Below the pieces are notes generated by a model. The model was not told the DNA's origin. It was given only the letters and a program-made list of their open reading frames with translations, and did no database searches. Positions 1 through 7,843 of a stretch of DNA of 64,000 bases are shown here, one piece after another. Location of the stretch: NCBI GenBank assembly GCA_050031985.1, contig JBNAIG010000035.1, positions 1-64,000 on the forward strand, in the 5' to 3' direction. This stretch comes from SZUA-368 sp028533045. Its GTDB lineage: Bacteria; Spirochaetota; Spirochaetia; DSM-2461. The first letter of the stretch is position 1; each line of letters starts with the position of its first letter. The translations under genes and the position numbers were made by a program.

Positions 1-1
1 C

Positions 2-238
2 ATTAGGAATGGCGTAACCATTGGTCTAAAGAATGTGAATAACCCTAAGGCTCCTATAATTGGAAATAATGTAGATATAGGAGCTGGTGCAAAGATACTT
101 GGTGATATATCCATTGGGGATAATGTTCATATTGGAGCAAATGCTGTCGTTATAACGGATGTTCCTTCCAATAGTCTTGCCGTTGGAATCCCGGCAAAAA
201 TAATTAAAAAAGATATGAATGAGGTTTTAAGTGAATAA
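2..238 (+). CDS. Hexapeptide-repeat acyltransferase, CysE-like (3' end only)
   Basis: The frame is open from base 2, so the gene begins before the window; a GTG at 35 is only an internal valine codon. The visible part is a left-handed beta-helix with isoleucine/valine hexapeptides (GVTIG, PIIGNNV, DIGAGAKILG, IGDNVHIGANAVV) and ends in the VGIPAKII motif seen at the end of serine-acetyltransferase-like and sugar O-acetyltransferases. Such enzymes form trimers and transfer acetyl from acetyl-CoA. Because flippase and glycosyltransferase genes follow directly, an O-acetyltransferase for a polysaccharide is as likely as a cysteine-biosynthetic CysE. The last codons overlap the next gene by 8 bases. 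Confidence 0.8.
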   Translation: MRNGVTIGLKNVNNPKAPIIGNNVDIGAGAKILGDISIGDNVHIGANAVVITDVPSNSLAVGIPAKIIKKDMNEVLSE

Positions 239-1604
239 CCATCAGGCTATGGGAAGCAATAAGAAGAAAGTTCTGAGAGCTTCTTTTTTTGTTATATTTG
301 GTTTTGGGATGTCTCAAGTTATCCGGTTAGCATCTAATATTATATTAACAAGACTTCTTGTGCCTGAATTCTTCGGAATTATGGCTATCTGTAATGTTGT
401 TATATTAGGTATTAATCTTTTCTCAGATATTGGGATAGCTCAAGGTATAATTAGGAGCCCTAGAGGGCATGAACCGGACTTTGTAAATACGGCTTATACT
501 CTTCAAGTTATCAGAGGAGGAATCCTTTTTATATTATTGCTTATAGCATCCTATCCTATATCTGTATTTTATGAACAGAGGCAGATTTTATATATACTTC
601 CTGTAATTGGGTTAAATACAATAATTCAAGGATTTATTTCTACATCCCTTATTTTGTTTAGTAAAGACTTACAGCAGGGTAAAGTTAATCTCATAGAGCT
701 TACAGCGCAGGGGATGACGGCACTCCTTACAATTACCCTTGCTTATTTTTTACGCAATGTATGGGCCTTGGTATTTGGTACTTTATTTACTTCATTGATA
801 AAAATGGTAATGAGTCATCTATTTAAGTCGGAGGTAAAGAATCAATTTATTTTAGAAAAAAAAGCCGTCCATGAATTGCTTTCTTTTGGTAAATGGATTT
901 TTCTTTCTACCATGATGACTTTTTTTGCTTCCCAGGCAGATCGACTTATAATTGGGAAAATATTTACCCTCTCATTTTTTGGTGTTTATAATATTGCTTT
1001 GATGCTTTCTGATTTGCCAAAACAAATTATTGCAAAAATCAGTAGACAAGTTCTTTATCCACTTATCTCAAAATATTCGGATCTTTCACGGGACGAATTG
1101 AGGAGTAAAATGACAAAACAAAGAAGGATAATTGTTTATCCGCTTGCCCTTTGTGTGTCTGTCTTTGCTTGTTTTGGTGATTTTCTCATTCTCTTTCTTT
1201 ATGATAATAGGTATGACGCAGCATCTTGGATTCTACCGTTATTAGTTATAGGAATATGGCCCTTAGTCCTGTACTCTACTGTTGATATGAGTTTGTTGGC
1301 TATTGGAAAGCCTAAATATTTGGCGTTAGGTAATTTTATTAAATTTCTTTATATGATAATCTTTATCCCTTTGTTTTATCGTATCTGGGGTATTTTTGGG
1401 GCCATAATTGCTGTCGTATTAAATGATATCCCTGTGTATATCGTTATTCTTGTTAGTTTAGTGCGGGAACGTCTCTCGTTTCTTAAGCAAGATTTATGTG
1501 TAACTGTTATTTTCTTATTATTAATCTCCGTGTTTATGTTACTTCGTTCTTTTCTTGGTTTAGGTCTGCCTGGTGAGGCTGCATATTATGCTATGGGATT
1601 GTAG
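231..1604 (+). CDS. Wzx-like oligosaccharide flippase
   Basis: A 457-residue, very hydrophobic protein with about a dozen predicted membrane helices, a size and make-up typical of the polysaccharide-export (MOP/Wzx, WzxC-like) flippases that move lipid-linked oligosaccharide units across the inner membrane. The N-terminus has the usual amphipathic start and GxxxSQVIRLxSNIILTRLL-type first helices. The start is GTG at 231, overlapping the preceding acyltransferase, with an ATG six codons later as the alternative. Six bases separate it from the polymerase-like gene, so the two are probably co-transcribed. No catalytic motif exists in this family, so the call rests on topology, length and neighbours. 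Confidence 0.8.
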   Translation: MNNHQAMGSNKKKVLRASFFVIFGFGMSQVIRLASNIILTRLLVPEFFGIMAICNVVILGINLFSDIGIAQGIIRSPRGHEPDFVNTAYTLQVIRGGILFILLLIASYPISVFYEQRQILYILPVIGLNTIIQGFISTSLILFSKDLQQGKVNLIELTAQGMTALLTITLAYFLRNVWALVFGTLFTSLIKMVMSHLFKSEVKNQFILEKKAVHELLSFGKWIFLSTMMTFFASQADRLIIGKIFTLSFFGVYNIALMLSDLPKQIIAKISRQVLYPLISKYSDLSRDELRSKMTKQRRIIVYPLALCVSVFACFGDFLILFLYDNRYDAASWILPLLVIGIWPLVLYSTVDMSLLAIGKPKYLALGNFIKFLYMIIFIPLFYRIWGIFGAIIAVVLNDIPVYIVILVSLVRERLSFLKQDLCVTVIFLLLISVFMLLRSFLGLGLPGEAAYYAMGL

Positions 1605-1610
1605 TTTGCC

Positions 1611-2918
1611 ATGACTCCCTTAGTACCTCTTCTGTTATGGGGATGGATTCCCTTGTCTATCTATTTTTTTTCTAAGTATACTCCCCAAAGAGCTTCCCTG
1701 CTTGTTCTCGTTGGGGGGGTATTGTTTTTACCACATATTCCTAATTCTCTTTATCATCTTCCTGTTGTTACCATAACTAAAAATATAATCCTTTCTTTTG
1801 CTTTGTTAGTGGGAATCGTATCATCACCAAAAGCCAGAAAATATAAATTTAAACTCGAGAAATATGATTATCCTATACTTCTATGGTGTTCTGTTGTTCC
1901 TATTTTTTCTGCATTAAGTAATAGATTAGGATTTTATCATGGTTTTAATTTAGCCATTAATCAAGGACTTCGTTGGGGGGTCTTTTATTATGTGGGACGC
2001 AGGTTTTTTACCGAGGAAGAACACTTTACAGATATTTGTTATGCTATTATTTGGGGAGGGATTCTTTACGTTCCTTTATGTCTATACGAAGTTATGGAAA
2101 GTCCTCTATTATCTATCAATTTATATGGTTTTTTTGCACACGATTGGGCGCAGCATATAAGAAAAGGGGGATATAGACCTATTGTTTTTATGCAACATGG
2201 TTTAATGTTATCCTTATGGATGGCTTTTAGTGCAATAGTTTCTTTTTGGTTTTGGAAAGTTAAAAGAATTAAAAAATTACTAAAAGTGCCACTTTTTATT
2301 GTCTCTGTTACGCTCATTGTAATGACTTATTATACAAAATCTTCCGGCGCTTTTTTATTTATGTTTTTAGTTATAGCATTCGCATATATTTATAGCGGGC
2401 CTAAGTCAAACAAATATATAAAAATAATTATAATGATTCTTTTTATTTATATGTTTACTCGTATTACAATGCTTCTTAGTTCTACCTTTATGGCTACTTA
2501 TTTATCTAAAATCTTTGGTCCCGCAAGAATTCAATCGTTGTGGTTTCGTTTATATCAAGAAGAAGTGTTGTCACGAAATATGAGAGGTAAATATCTTTTT
2601 GGTTGGGGAGGTTTGGGGCGTGGTTTACAAGGAGGAGTAGGTATTGTTGATGCTATGTGGCTGATTTATTACAATCTTTATGGATTATTTGGATTATTTA
2701 CTTTGTACACAACAATGCTAATAGGACCTTGGTTATTAGTTCGTAAAAATATTAAATTACCTGTTGAGGTGATTATTTTGAGCTTGATAATAATTGTATT
2801 TATGATAGATTGTCTTTTGAATGCTATGAATAATCCCGTTTATATTATGATAGCAGGGGCACTTGTCTCCTATAACATAGAGCTAAGAAACAAAAAAATT
2901 ATTCTTTGTGATCAATAA
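1611..2918 (+). CDS. O-antigen ligase/polymerase-like (Wzy/WaaL-type) membrane protein
   Basis: A 435-residue integral membrane protein with roughly ten to twelve hydrophobic helices and a larger polar segment near residues 300-345 (SRNMRGKYLFGWGGLGRG region), the position of the periplasmic loop in O-antigen polymerases and ligases. These enzymes link lipid-carried sugar repeats in the periplasm. Sequence conservation in the family is weak, so polymerase and ligase cannot be told apart here. It lies 6 bases after the flippase, and its 3' end overlaps the convergent RgpF-like gene by 20 bases, with no terminator between them. Confidence 0.72.
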   Translation: MTPLVPLLLWGWIPLSIYFFSKYTPQRASLLVLVGGVLFLPHIPNSLYHLPVVTITKNIILSFALLVGIVSSPKARKYKFKLEKYDYPILLWCSVVPIFSALSNRLGFYHGFNLAINQGLRWGVFYYVGRRFFTEEEHFTDICYAIIWGGILYVPLCLYEVMESPLLSINLYGFFAHDWAQHIRKGGYRPIVFMQHGLMLSLWMAFSAIVSFWFWKVKRIKKLLKVPLFIVSVTLIVMTYYTKSSGAFLFMFLVIAFAYIYSGPKSNKYIKIIIMILFIYMFTRITMLLSSTFMATYLSKIFGPARIQSLWFRLYQEEVLSRNMRGKYLFGWGGLGRGLQGGVGIVDAMWLIYYNLYGLFGLFTLYTTMLIGPWLLVRKNIKLPVEVIILSLIIIVFMIDCLLNAMNNPVYIMIAGALVSYNIELRNKKIILCDQ

Positions 2919-3690
2919 CGATATCAATTAAATCCATGCTATAGGGAGAAATAGTCCTTTTGATTTTTTGATATTTATTTTGATAATAAGAGAAGTTATT
3001 AGGCGACATTGTAAAAAACTTTTTTTTAAGAAAAGGGAACCCCTTTTTAATTCTTTTTAATGTTTTATTTTTGGAGTATAGTAAGTCCTTATCTGTCACA
3101 AAAATACCATCACTTTTGTAGCCTAGTTTATATAAGAACTGAGATAAACCAATTTCATATTTTTTAATTACGTCTCTGTTGCTTTCCTCTTTTGTGACAA
3201 GTTTAAAAAAATTGAAAAAATTAAAATCTGATATAATACATTTATTCAAAACGATAAAATAACTTTGAATATGTTCAAAGTGTATAACATCAAGTCTTTC
3301 TGCTAATTTTCTATTATATTGATATTTAATGAATCCCCAAAAATCAACATTTCTTTTAGATTCCATTGTCTTAAAATAATTTTCAAAAGGATAAAAAGGT
3401 CCAAATACAGAATCGTTACACAATATTAATGAATCGTATTTTTGAATTAAACCATTATTCACCAACCATTCGATACCTATTTTATACGAGCCAAAATCAT
3501 ACATGTTGTGATTGGTAAATATACCATGGATAGTATAATTTCTGAGTTGCTCAATAGAATCTTCGTCCAGTGAATTATCATAGACGATAACTACATCGGC
3601 TATCTTCTTTAATTCATTCAGATAATATATTACGTAGTCTTCTACTTTATTTTCTTTACTATAGCAAGCATAAATAGCTATTCTCTTCAT
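2899..3690 (-). CDS. RgpF-like (rhamnan synthesis F family) glycosyltransferase-associated protein
   Basis: A 263-residue protein matching the rhamnan synthesis protein F family (RgpF, PF05045). It begins with a short strand (RIAIYACYS), has the MYDFGSYKIGIE motif at about residues 63-74, and carries the diagnostic NDSVFGPF at 92-99. Members act in assembly of rhamnose-rich or related surface polysaccharides and are thought to be glycosyltransferases. It is the only gene of the polysaccharide locus on the minus strand. No Shine-Dalgarno site precedes the ATG; a promoter-like pair lies so close that the transcript may be leaderless. Confidence 0.75.
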   Translation of the reverse strand: MKRIAIYACYSKENKVEDYVIYYLNELKKIADVVIVYDNSLDEDSIEQLRNYTIHGIFTNHNMYDFGSYKIGIEWLVNNGLIQKYDSLILCNDSVFGPFYPFENYFKTMESKRNVDFWGFIKYQYNRKLAERLDVIHFEHIQSYFIVLNKCIISDFNFFNFFKLVTKEESNRDVIKKYEIGLSQFLYKLGYKSDGIFVTDKDLLYSKNKTLKRIKKGFPFLKKKFFTMSPNNFSYYQNKYQKIKRTISPYSMDLIDIVIDHKE

Positions 3691-3697
3691 TTCTAAT

Positions 3698-3727
3698 ATA
3701 GTAGTTTAGATAAAACGGGAAAGTCAA
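3698..3727 (-). promoter_or_regulatory. Candidate sigma70 promoter of the RgpF-like gene
   Basis: Read on the minus strand: TTGACT, an 18-base spacer, TACTAT, then only 7 bases to the ATG at 3690. The -35 matches 5/6 and the -10 4/6 of consensus. The short gap and absence of a Shine-Dalgarno site suggest a leaderless mRNA. Confidence 0.45.
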
Positions 3728-3814
3728 GATTGATTTTTTTTACTTGTATCATTACTGGGGGGGATTTTTATGTGAGCAATGTGGTTTTTTTTTATTTATT
3801 ATGTAGTTAATTTA

Positions 3815-3844
3815 TTGCAATTGTTCTATATTTTAATCTATATA
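3815..3844 (+). promoter_or_regulatory. Candidate promoter of the glycosyltransferase operon
   Basis: TTGCAA, an 18-base spacer and TATATA lie about 40 bases before the TTG start at 3885, in an AT-rich divergent intergenic region of 194 bases. The AT-richness makes chance matches likely. Confidence 0.4.
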
Positions 3845-3884
3845 AAAAATAATATTAATCATCACGTTTTAAGGATACACATTA

Positions 3885-5120
3885 TTGAATAAGCAAAAAA
3901 AAATTGTTTTTCTAGCACCGGAAATCCCAGCATTATCGGCTACATTTGTTTACAATGAAATCATTGAACTGAATAAAAAAGGGTACGCTATTTTACCTGT
4001 TTCGGTTCATTATCCTCATTCATTGGCCAATGATGTTTATCAAGAACCGGCCTTGGAAAATATATTATATCTTTACAATGAACCAAAAATTAAAATTATA
4101 ATTTCAGCTTTTCTTCTATTTTTCTGTTCACCACTTAAATATATTAAAACAGGACTCATTTCTATTTTTGATACGTTTAAAGTTGGTCCATTTAACCGTA
4201 TAGGTTTGGGACTTCAGTTCCGCTTTCTCATCGCAGCTCATGCGGCTTGGATTTTCAAAAAAAATAAAGTAGATCATATTCATACTCATTTTTCTCATGT
4301 TCCTACAGATATAGCCATGTATGCCTCATTATTAACAGGAATTCCCTTTACTTTTACTTCTCATGCAAATGATCTTTTTGAACGGGGCTGGCTCATCAAA
4401 GAGAAAGTTAATAGGGCATATAAAGCGGTTACAATTTCTAACTATAATGCAGATTTTATAAAAAGTTTGGGAGTTAAAGAAAACAAAATATCCATTGTTC
4501 GTTGTGGCGTTGATGCATTGTCTACCCAGGAAAATAAAATTACCCAAGATGTGAATATTTTTAAAATAGGAACCTTAGGAAGGTTAGTAGAAAAAAAAGG
4601 TGTTACTGTATTAATTGATGCTTTTTCGTTATTATATAAAAGTAATAGTAATATTAAGTTAGAGATAGCAGGTGATGGGCCATTAAAGGTAGAACTGGAA
4701 GAGCAAGTAAAAGCATTGGGACTGAGTCACGTTATAACATTTCCCGGAGCATTATCCCATGACAAAGTTTCGAATTGGTTAAATACACTTGATCTTTTTA
4801 CTCTGGCTTGTGTCAAAGATAGTAATGGAGATCAGGATGGGATTCCTGTTGTTCTTATGGAAGCCATGGTCGAGAATGTTCCTGTTATTTCCACATCTCT
4901 ATCAGGCATTCCTGAATTAATAGTGGATGAAGAAACTGGTTTGCTTGCTGAGCCTGGTAATTCACAGGACCTGGCTGCTAAGATTCAAACTTTAATGGAA
5001 AATAAAGATTTACGTGATAGTATGATCGTGAAAGGCTATAAGCATATAAAAAAGGAATTTGATAAATCAGTGAATATAGATAGATTAATAAAAGTATTTG
5101 AGGGTAATACGTATGAATAA
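3885..5120 (+). CDS. Glycosyltransferase family 4
   Basis: A 411-residue GT-B fold retaining glycosyltransferase that would add a sugar from a nucleotide-sugar donor to the growing polysaccharide at the cytoplasmic face of the membrane. The N-terminal acceptor domain is followed by the C-terminal donor domain starting near IGTLGRLVEKKGV. The family signature around VVLMEAMVENVPVIS and GIPELIVDEETGLL holds the two conserved glutamates (E-x7-E-like element) that contact the donor. The start is TTG with AAGGA upstream at about 3870. It overlaps the next glycosyltransferase by 8 bases, so translation is probably coupled. Confidence 0.85.
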   Translation: MNKQKKIVFLAPEIPALSATFVYNEIIELNKKGYAILPVSVHYPHSLANDVYQEPALENILYLYNEPKIKIIISAFLLFFCSPLKYIKTGLISIFDTFKVGPFNRIGLGLQFRFLIAAHAAWIFKKNKVDHIHTHFSHVPTDIAMYASLLTGIPFTFTSHANDLFERGWLIKEKVNRAYKAVTISNYNADFIKSLGVKENKISIVRCGVDALSTQENKITQDVNIFKIGTLGRLVEKKGVTVLIDAFSLLYKSNSNIKLEIAGDGPLKVELEEQVKALGLSHVITFPGALSHDKVSNWLNTLDLFTLACVKDSNGDQDGIPVVLMEAMVENVPVISTSLSGIPELIVDEETGLLAEPGNSQDLAAKIQTLMENKDLRDSMIVKGYKHIKKEFDKSVNIDRLIKVFEGNTYE

Positions 5121-6027
5121 GGAACCTAAAATTGTTATTGTTTCTCCCATCCGAGATGAGGAAGATTATCTGGAAAAAACTATAAACTCCTTAGTAAATC
5201 AAACATTGCTTCCTGTTGAATGGGTAATTGTAGATGATGGATCTAAGGATCGAACCCCTGAGATTATTGCCAATGCTGCGGCTAAATATTCCTGGATTCG
5301 TGTTATCCCTAAGGAAGATCGAGGCGAACGGGCTGTTGGTCCTGGCGTTGTAGAAGCCTTTTACTACGGTTATAATAGGATTCAAAGTTCAGATTACGAT
5401 TACATTTGTAAAATGGATGGGGATATTGAATTTAAACCTGATTATTTTAAAACCCTTCTGAGTTATTTCGAAAGGGACAGTCATTTAGGAGCAGCTAGCG
5501 GTAAGCCCTATGTGTATGAAGATGGAAAGCTTGTCGAAGAACGTCATAGCGATGAAATGGTTGCCGGTATGATTAATTTTTATAAAAGGGAATGCTTTGA
5601 AAATATAGGTGGTTTTGTTCGTGAAGTTCATTGGGATGGTATTACCTTCCACCGGGCCCGTATGTTTGGCTGGAGAACTAGAAGTCTCCGTCATGAAGAT
5701 CTGGAATTTATTCATTTAAGAAAGATGGGTACCTCTTATAAGGGAATTGTTACTGGTCGTATGCGCTGGGGAAGAGGGCAGTATTTTATGGGAACATCCC
5801 TTTTTTACGTCTGTGCTATTTCCTTATATCGTTCTTTTGAAAAACCCTATATAGTTGGTGGTTTTTGGATTTTCATGGGATACCTCAAGGCCCTCTTTAG
5901 TCCTATGAAAAGGTATGATGATAAAGCTTTTAGAGCATCTTTACATGCGTGGCAGCGAGAACGGTTAAAAATAGGAAAAAGAATAGAAAATATCCCAGAA
6001 CCGGAAGTCTCCGGATTATATAGTTAA
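5113..6027 (+). CDS. Glycosyltransferase family 2
   Basis: A GT-A fold glycosyltransferase of 304 residues. The N-terminal half has the family pattern: IVIVSPIRDEEDYLEKTI, then WVIVDDGSKDRTPEII with the nucleotide-binding aspartates at 41-42, then KMDGDIEF as the metal-binding DxD-type motif. The C-terminal half is more divergent, with an ED-type element (RHEDLEF) and a hydrophobic patch. ATG at 5113 is chosen over an upstream in-frame TTG at 5098 because GAGGG sits about 8 bases before it and the family usually starts just before the first beta strand. The acceptor and sugar are unknown. Confidence 0.85.
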   Translation: MNKEPKIVIVSPIRDEEDYLEKTINSLVNQTLLPVEWVIVDDGSKDRTPEIIANAAAKYSWIRVIPKEDRGERAVGPGVVEAFYYGYNRIQSSDYDYICKMDGDIEFKPDYFKTLLSYFERDSHLGAASGKPYVYEDGKLVEERHSDEMVAGMINFYKRECFENIGGFVREVHWDGITFHRARMFGWRTRSLRHEDLEFIHLRKMGTSYKGIVTGRMRWGRGQYFMGTSLFYVCAISLYRSFEKPYIVGGFWIFMGYLKALFSPMKRYDDKAFRASLHAWQRERLKIGKRIENIPEPEVSGLYS

Positions 6028-6047
6028 GATTAGGAGATTATTTTAAA

Positions 6048-6932
6048 ATGGATAAAGACTTTGGTGTGCTAACATTAGCCACAAAGCGCGATTATATAAA
6101 GGCTGTCGCTATGGCCTGTTCTATGAGAGAAGTAAGTCCCGGTATACCTATCTGTATCGTTTGTACACAGCAAATTGCCGATATTGTGGGTCAGTATTTT
6201 GATTATGTTGTAATTGAACGAAAAGGCATTAAGGGATTTGCCCATAAGATTTTGTTAGATGAATATTCTCCTTTTAATAAAACATTTTTCATAGATGCGG
6301 ATATGCTGGTATATAAAGACATCAGAAAAATGATAGATGATTGGGGGGAGAAAAGATATGCAGCTGGTGGGTCAATAATCTTTGAGGGTAAAAGTTCCTT
6401 TGGTTTAGATCGTAATTATGTTCTTAATAAAATCAGCAAAGAAAAATTCTCCGATATTAGTGGTGCCGGTCATGCTTATTTTGAAAAACCTCACTGTACC
6501 GAAGTTTTTGAATTGGGCAGAAAAATAATGGCAAATTATACAGACTATGCTAATCCCTGCCGTTTTGCCGATGAGGACGTTATAGGAATTGCAATGTCAA
6601 TTCTTGATATTGCTCCTGTGGATTCCTCTGGCTATATTGGTATGCCAAACCATGCAATAAATAATTCATTTAGATCGAACATACTCGAACAAAAATGCTC
6701 TTATGTAGATGAATTATTTGGTGAAACAGAACCTACTGCTGTTCATTTTGCAGCTATGCAGCAACCATTAGTCTATGCTAGAGAGCAGCAAAGGTTATTA
6801 AATAAGAATCACATAAAAATAAAGGGATTGTGGAAGAAAGCCTTTTTAGAACTATATACAACTAAGGTTTTATGGCCTCTTGCTGCATTTCGAAGAAAAC
6901 TTAAAGGTATTGATTTAAATTCTAAAGCATAA
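6048..6932 (+). CDS. GT8-like glycosyltransferase (GT-A fold)
   Basis: A 294-residue protein with a nucleotide-diphospho-sugar transferase look: N-terminal strands (FGVLTLATKRDYIKAVAMACSM), an FKHKILL-like helix (GFAHKILLDEY), and the metal-binding DxD motif in FFIDADMLVY (D83, D85). This arrangement resembles family 8 glycosyltransferases, though similarity outside the motif looks weak. It lies 20 bases after the GT2 gene and 10 before the methyltransferase, so it belongs to the same operon. The substrate cannot be read from the sequence. Confidence 0.68.
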   Translation: MDKDFGVLTLATKRDYIKAVAMACSMREVSPGIPICIVCTQQIADIVGQYFDYVVIERKGIKGFAHKILLDEYSPFNKTFFIDADMLVYKDIRKMIDDWGEKRYAAGGSIIFEGKSSFGLDRNYVLNKISKEKFSDISGAGHAYFEKPHCTEVFELGRKIMANYTDYANPCRFADEDVIGIAMSILDIAPVDSSGYIGMPNHAINNSFRSNILEQKCSYVDELFGETEPTAVHFAAMQQPLVYAREQQRLLNKNHIKIKGLWKKAFLELYTTKVLWPLAAFRRKLKGIDLNSKA

Positions 6933-6942
6933 ACGGATTGTT

Positions 6943-7842
6943 ATGAAAGAGCTAATAAAAAAAGGAATGAACTCTCTTGGGTTTGACATTGTAAAGTCAG
7001 TCAAGCCTGTTAATGATACCCCTCTTTATATTAAGACTTACGGAGAAGAAAGCGTTAAGCGCAAAGCTTTCTATAATATTTCCGCTGCGGGACACTTTGG
7101 TTTTGGAGGAGGTTTTACCCATCCCTGTTGGACCAATATTGATGTGGATTTAGGGGATGCGATCTTCCCTTGTTTTGATCCTGATAAAGACATAGCCCAT
7201 GATCCGCTGGATATGGGGGAATTACCTTTAGAGGTAAATTCTGCGGAACTTGTACAGTGTCGTTTTGCTATTGAGCATATGTCCAATGCGGCTGCTTTAA
7301 AGCTTTTTAAAGAGATTTACAGGATTCTTAAGCCTGGGGGCATTCTTAAAGTTGTAGTTCCTAATTTTCGCTTGGACTATGAAGCCTATAAAAGAGGTGA
7401 TCGGAATTATTTTTCGTGGATTGATCTATATAGTAATCCCCTTATGATGAAAAATCTTAATTTGAAAGAACCTTTAACCCATTCTTCTCTTGAACAAGTC
7501 TTTCTAGTCCACTTTGCAGCCCAAGCTTCAACTGTTCATCTGGATGGTTCAGAAAATCGAATCAGTGATGATGAATTAAATGGAATTATGGAAGAGTTTC
7601 CTTTTGAAAAAGCTATGGATTATTGTACCGCTAGATGTTCAATGGATAAGCAACGTATATATAGAAAAAACCATGTAAACTGGTGGGATGCCTCCAAGGT
7701 TTCTAGATTTTTATCGGAAGCTGGTTTTAATACGGTTATAGGTTTATCACCCGGGCAGAGTGTTTCTCCTGTTATGAGACGTACCCCTAATTTTGATAAG
7801 CTTTGGAGTGATGTTGCCATTTATGTAGAAGGAGTAAAGTAG
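6943..7842 (+). CDS. SAM-dependent methyltransferase
   Basis: A 299-residue class I methyltransferase of the Methyltransf_11 type. The recognisable core is residues 100-141: AELVQCRFAIEHM (motif near strand 4), then a helix and YRILKPGGILKVVVPN, the post-motif III signature. The glycine-rich motif I is not a textbook GxGxG; residues 49-58 (AGHFGFGGG) may take that place. In a glycosyltransferase operon it probably methylates a sugar or the growing glycan end, which is an inference. The stop codon directly abuts the TTG start of the NRPS. Confidence 0.72.
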   Translation: MKELIKKGMNSLGFDIVKSVKPVNDTPLYIKTYGEESVKRKAFYNISAAGHFGFGGGFTHPCWTNIDVDLGDAIFPCFDPDKDIAHDPLDMGELPLEVNSAELVQCRFAIEHMSNAAALKLFKEIYRILKPGGILKVVVPNFRLDYEAYKRGDRNYFSWIDLYSNPLMMKNLNLKEPLTHSSLEQVFLVHFAAQASTVHLDGSENRISDDELNGIMEEFPFEKAMDYCTARCSMDKQRIYRKNHVNWWDASKVSRFLSEAGFNTVIGLSPGQSVSPVMRRTPNFDKLWSDVAIYVEGVK

Positions 7843-7843
7843 G

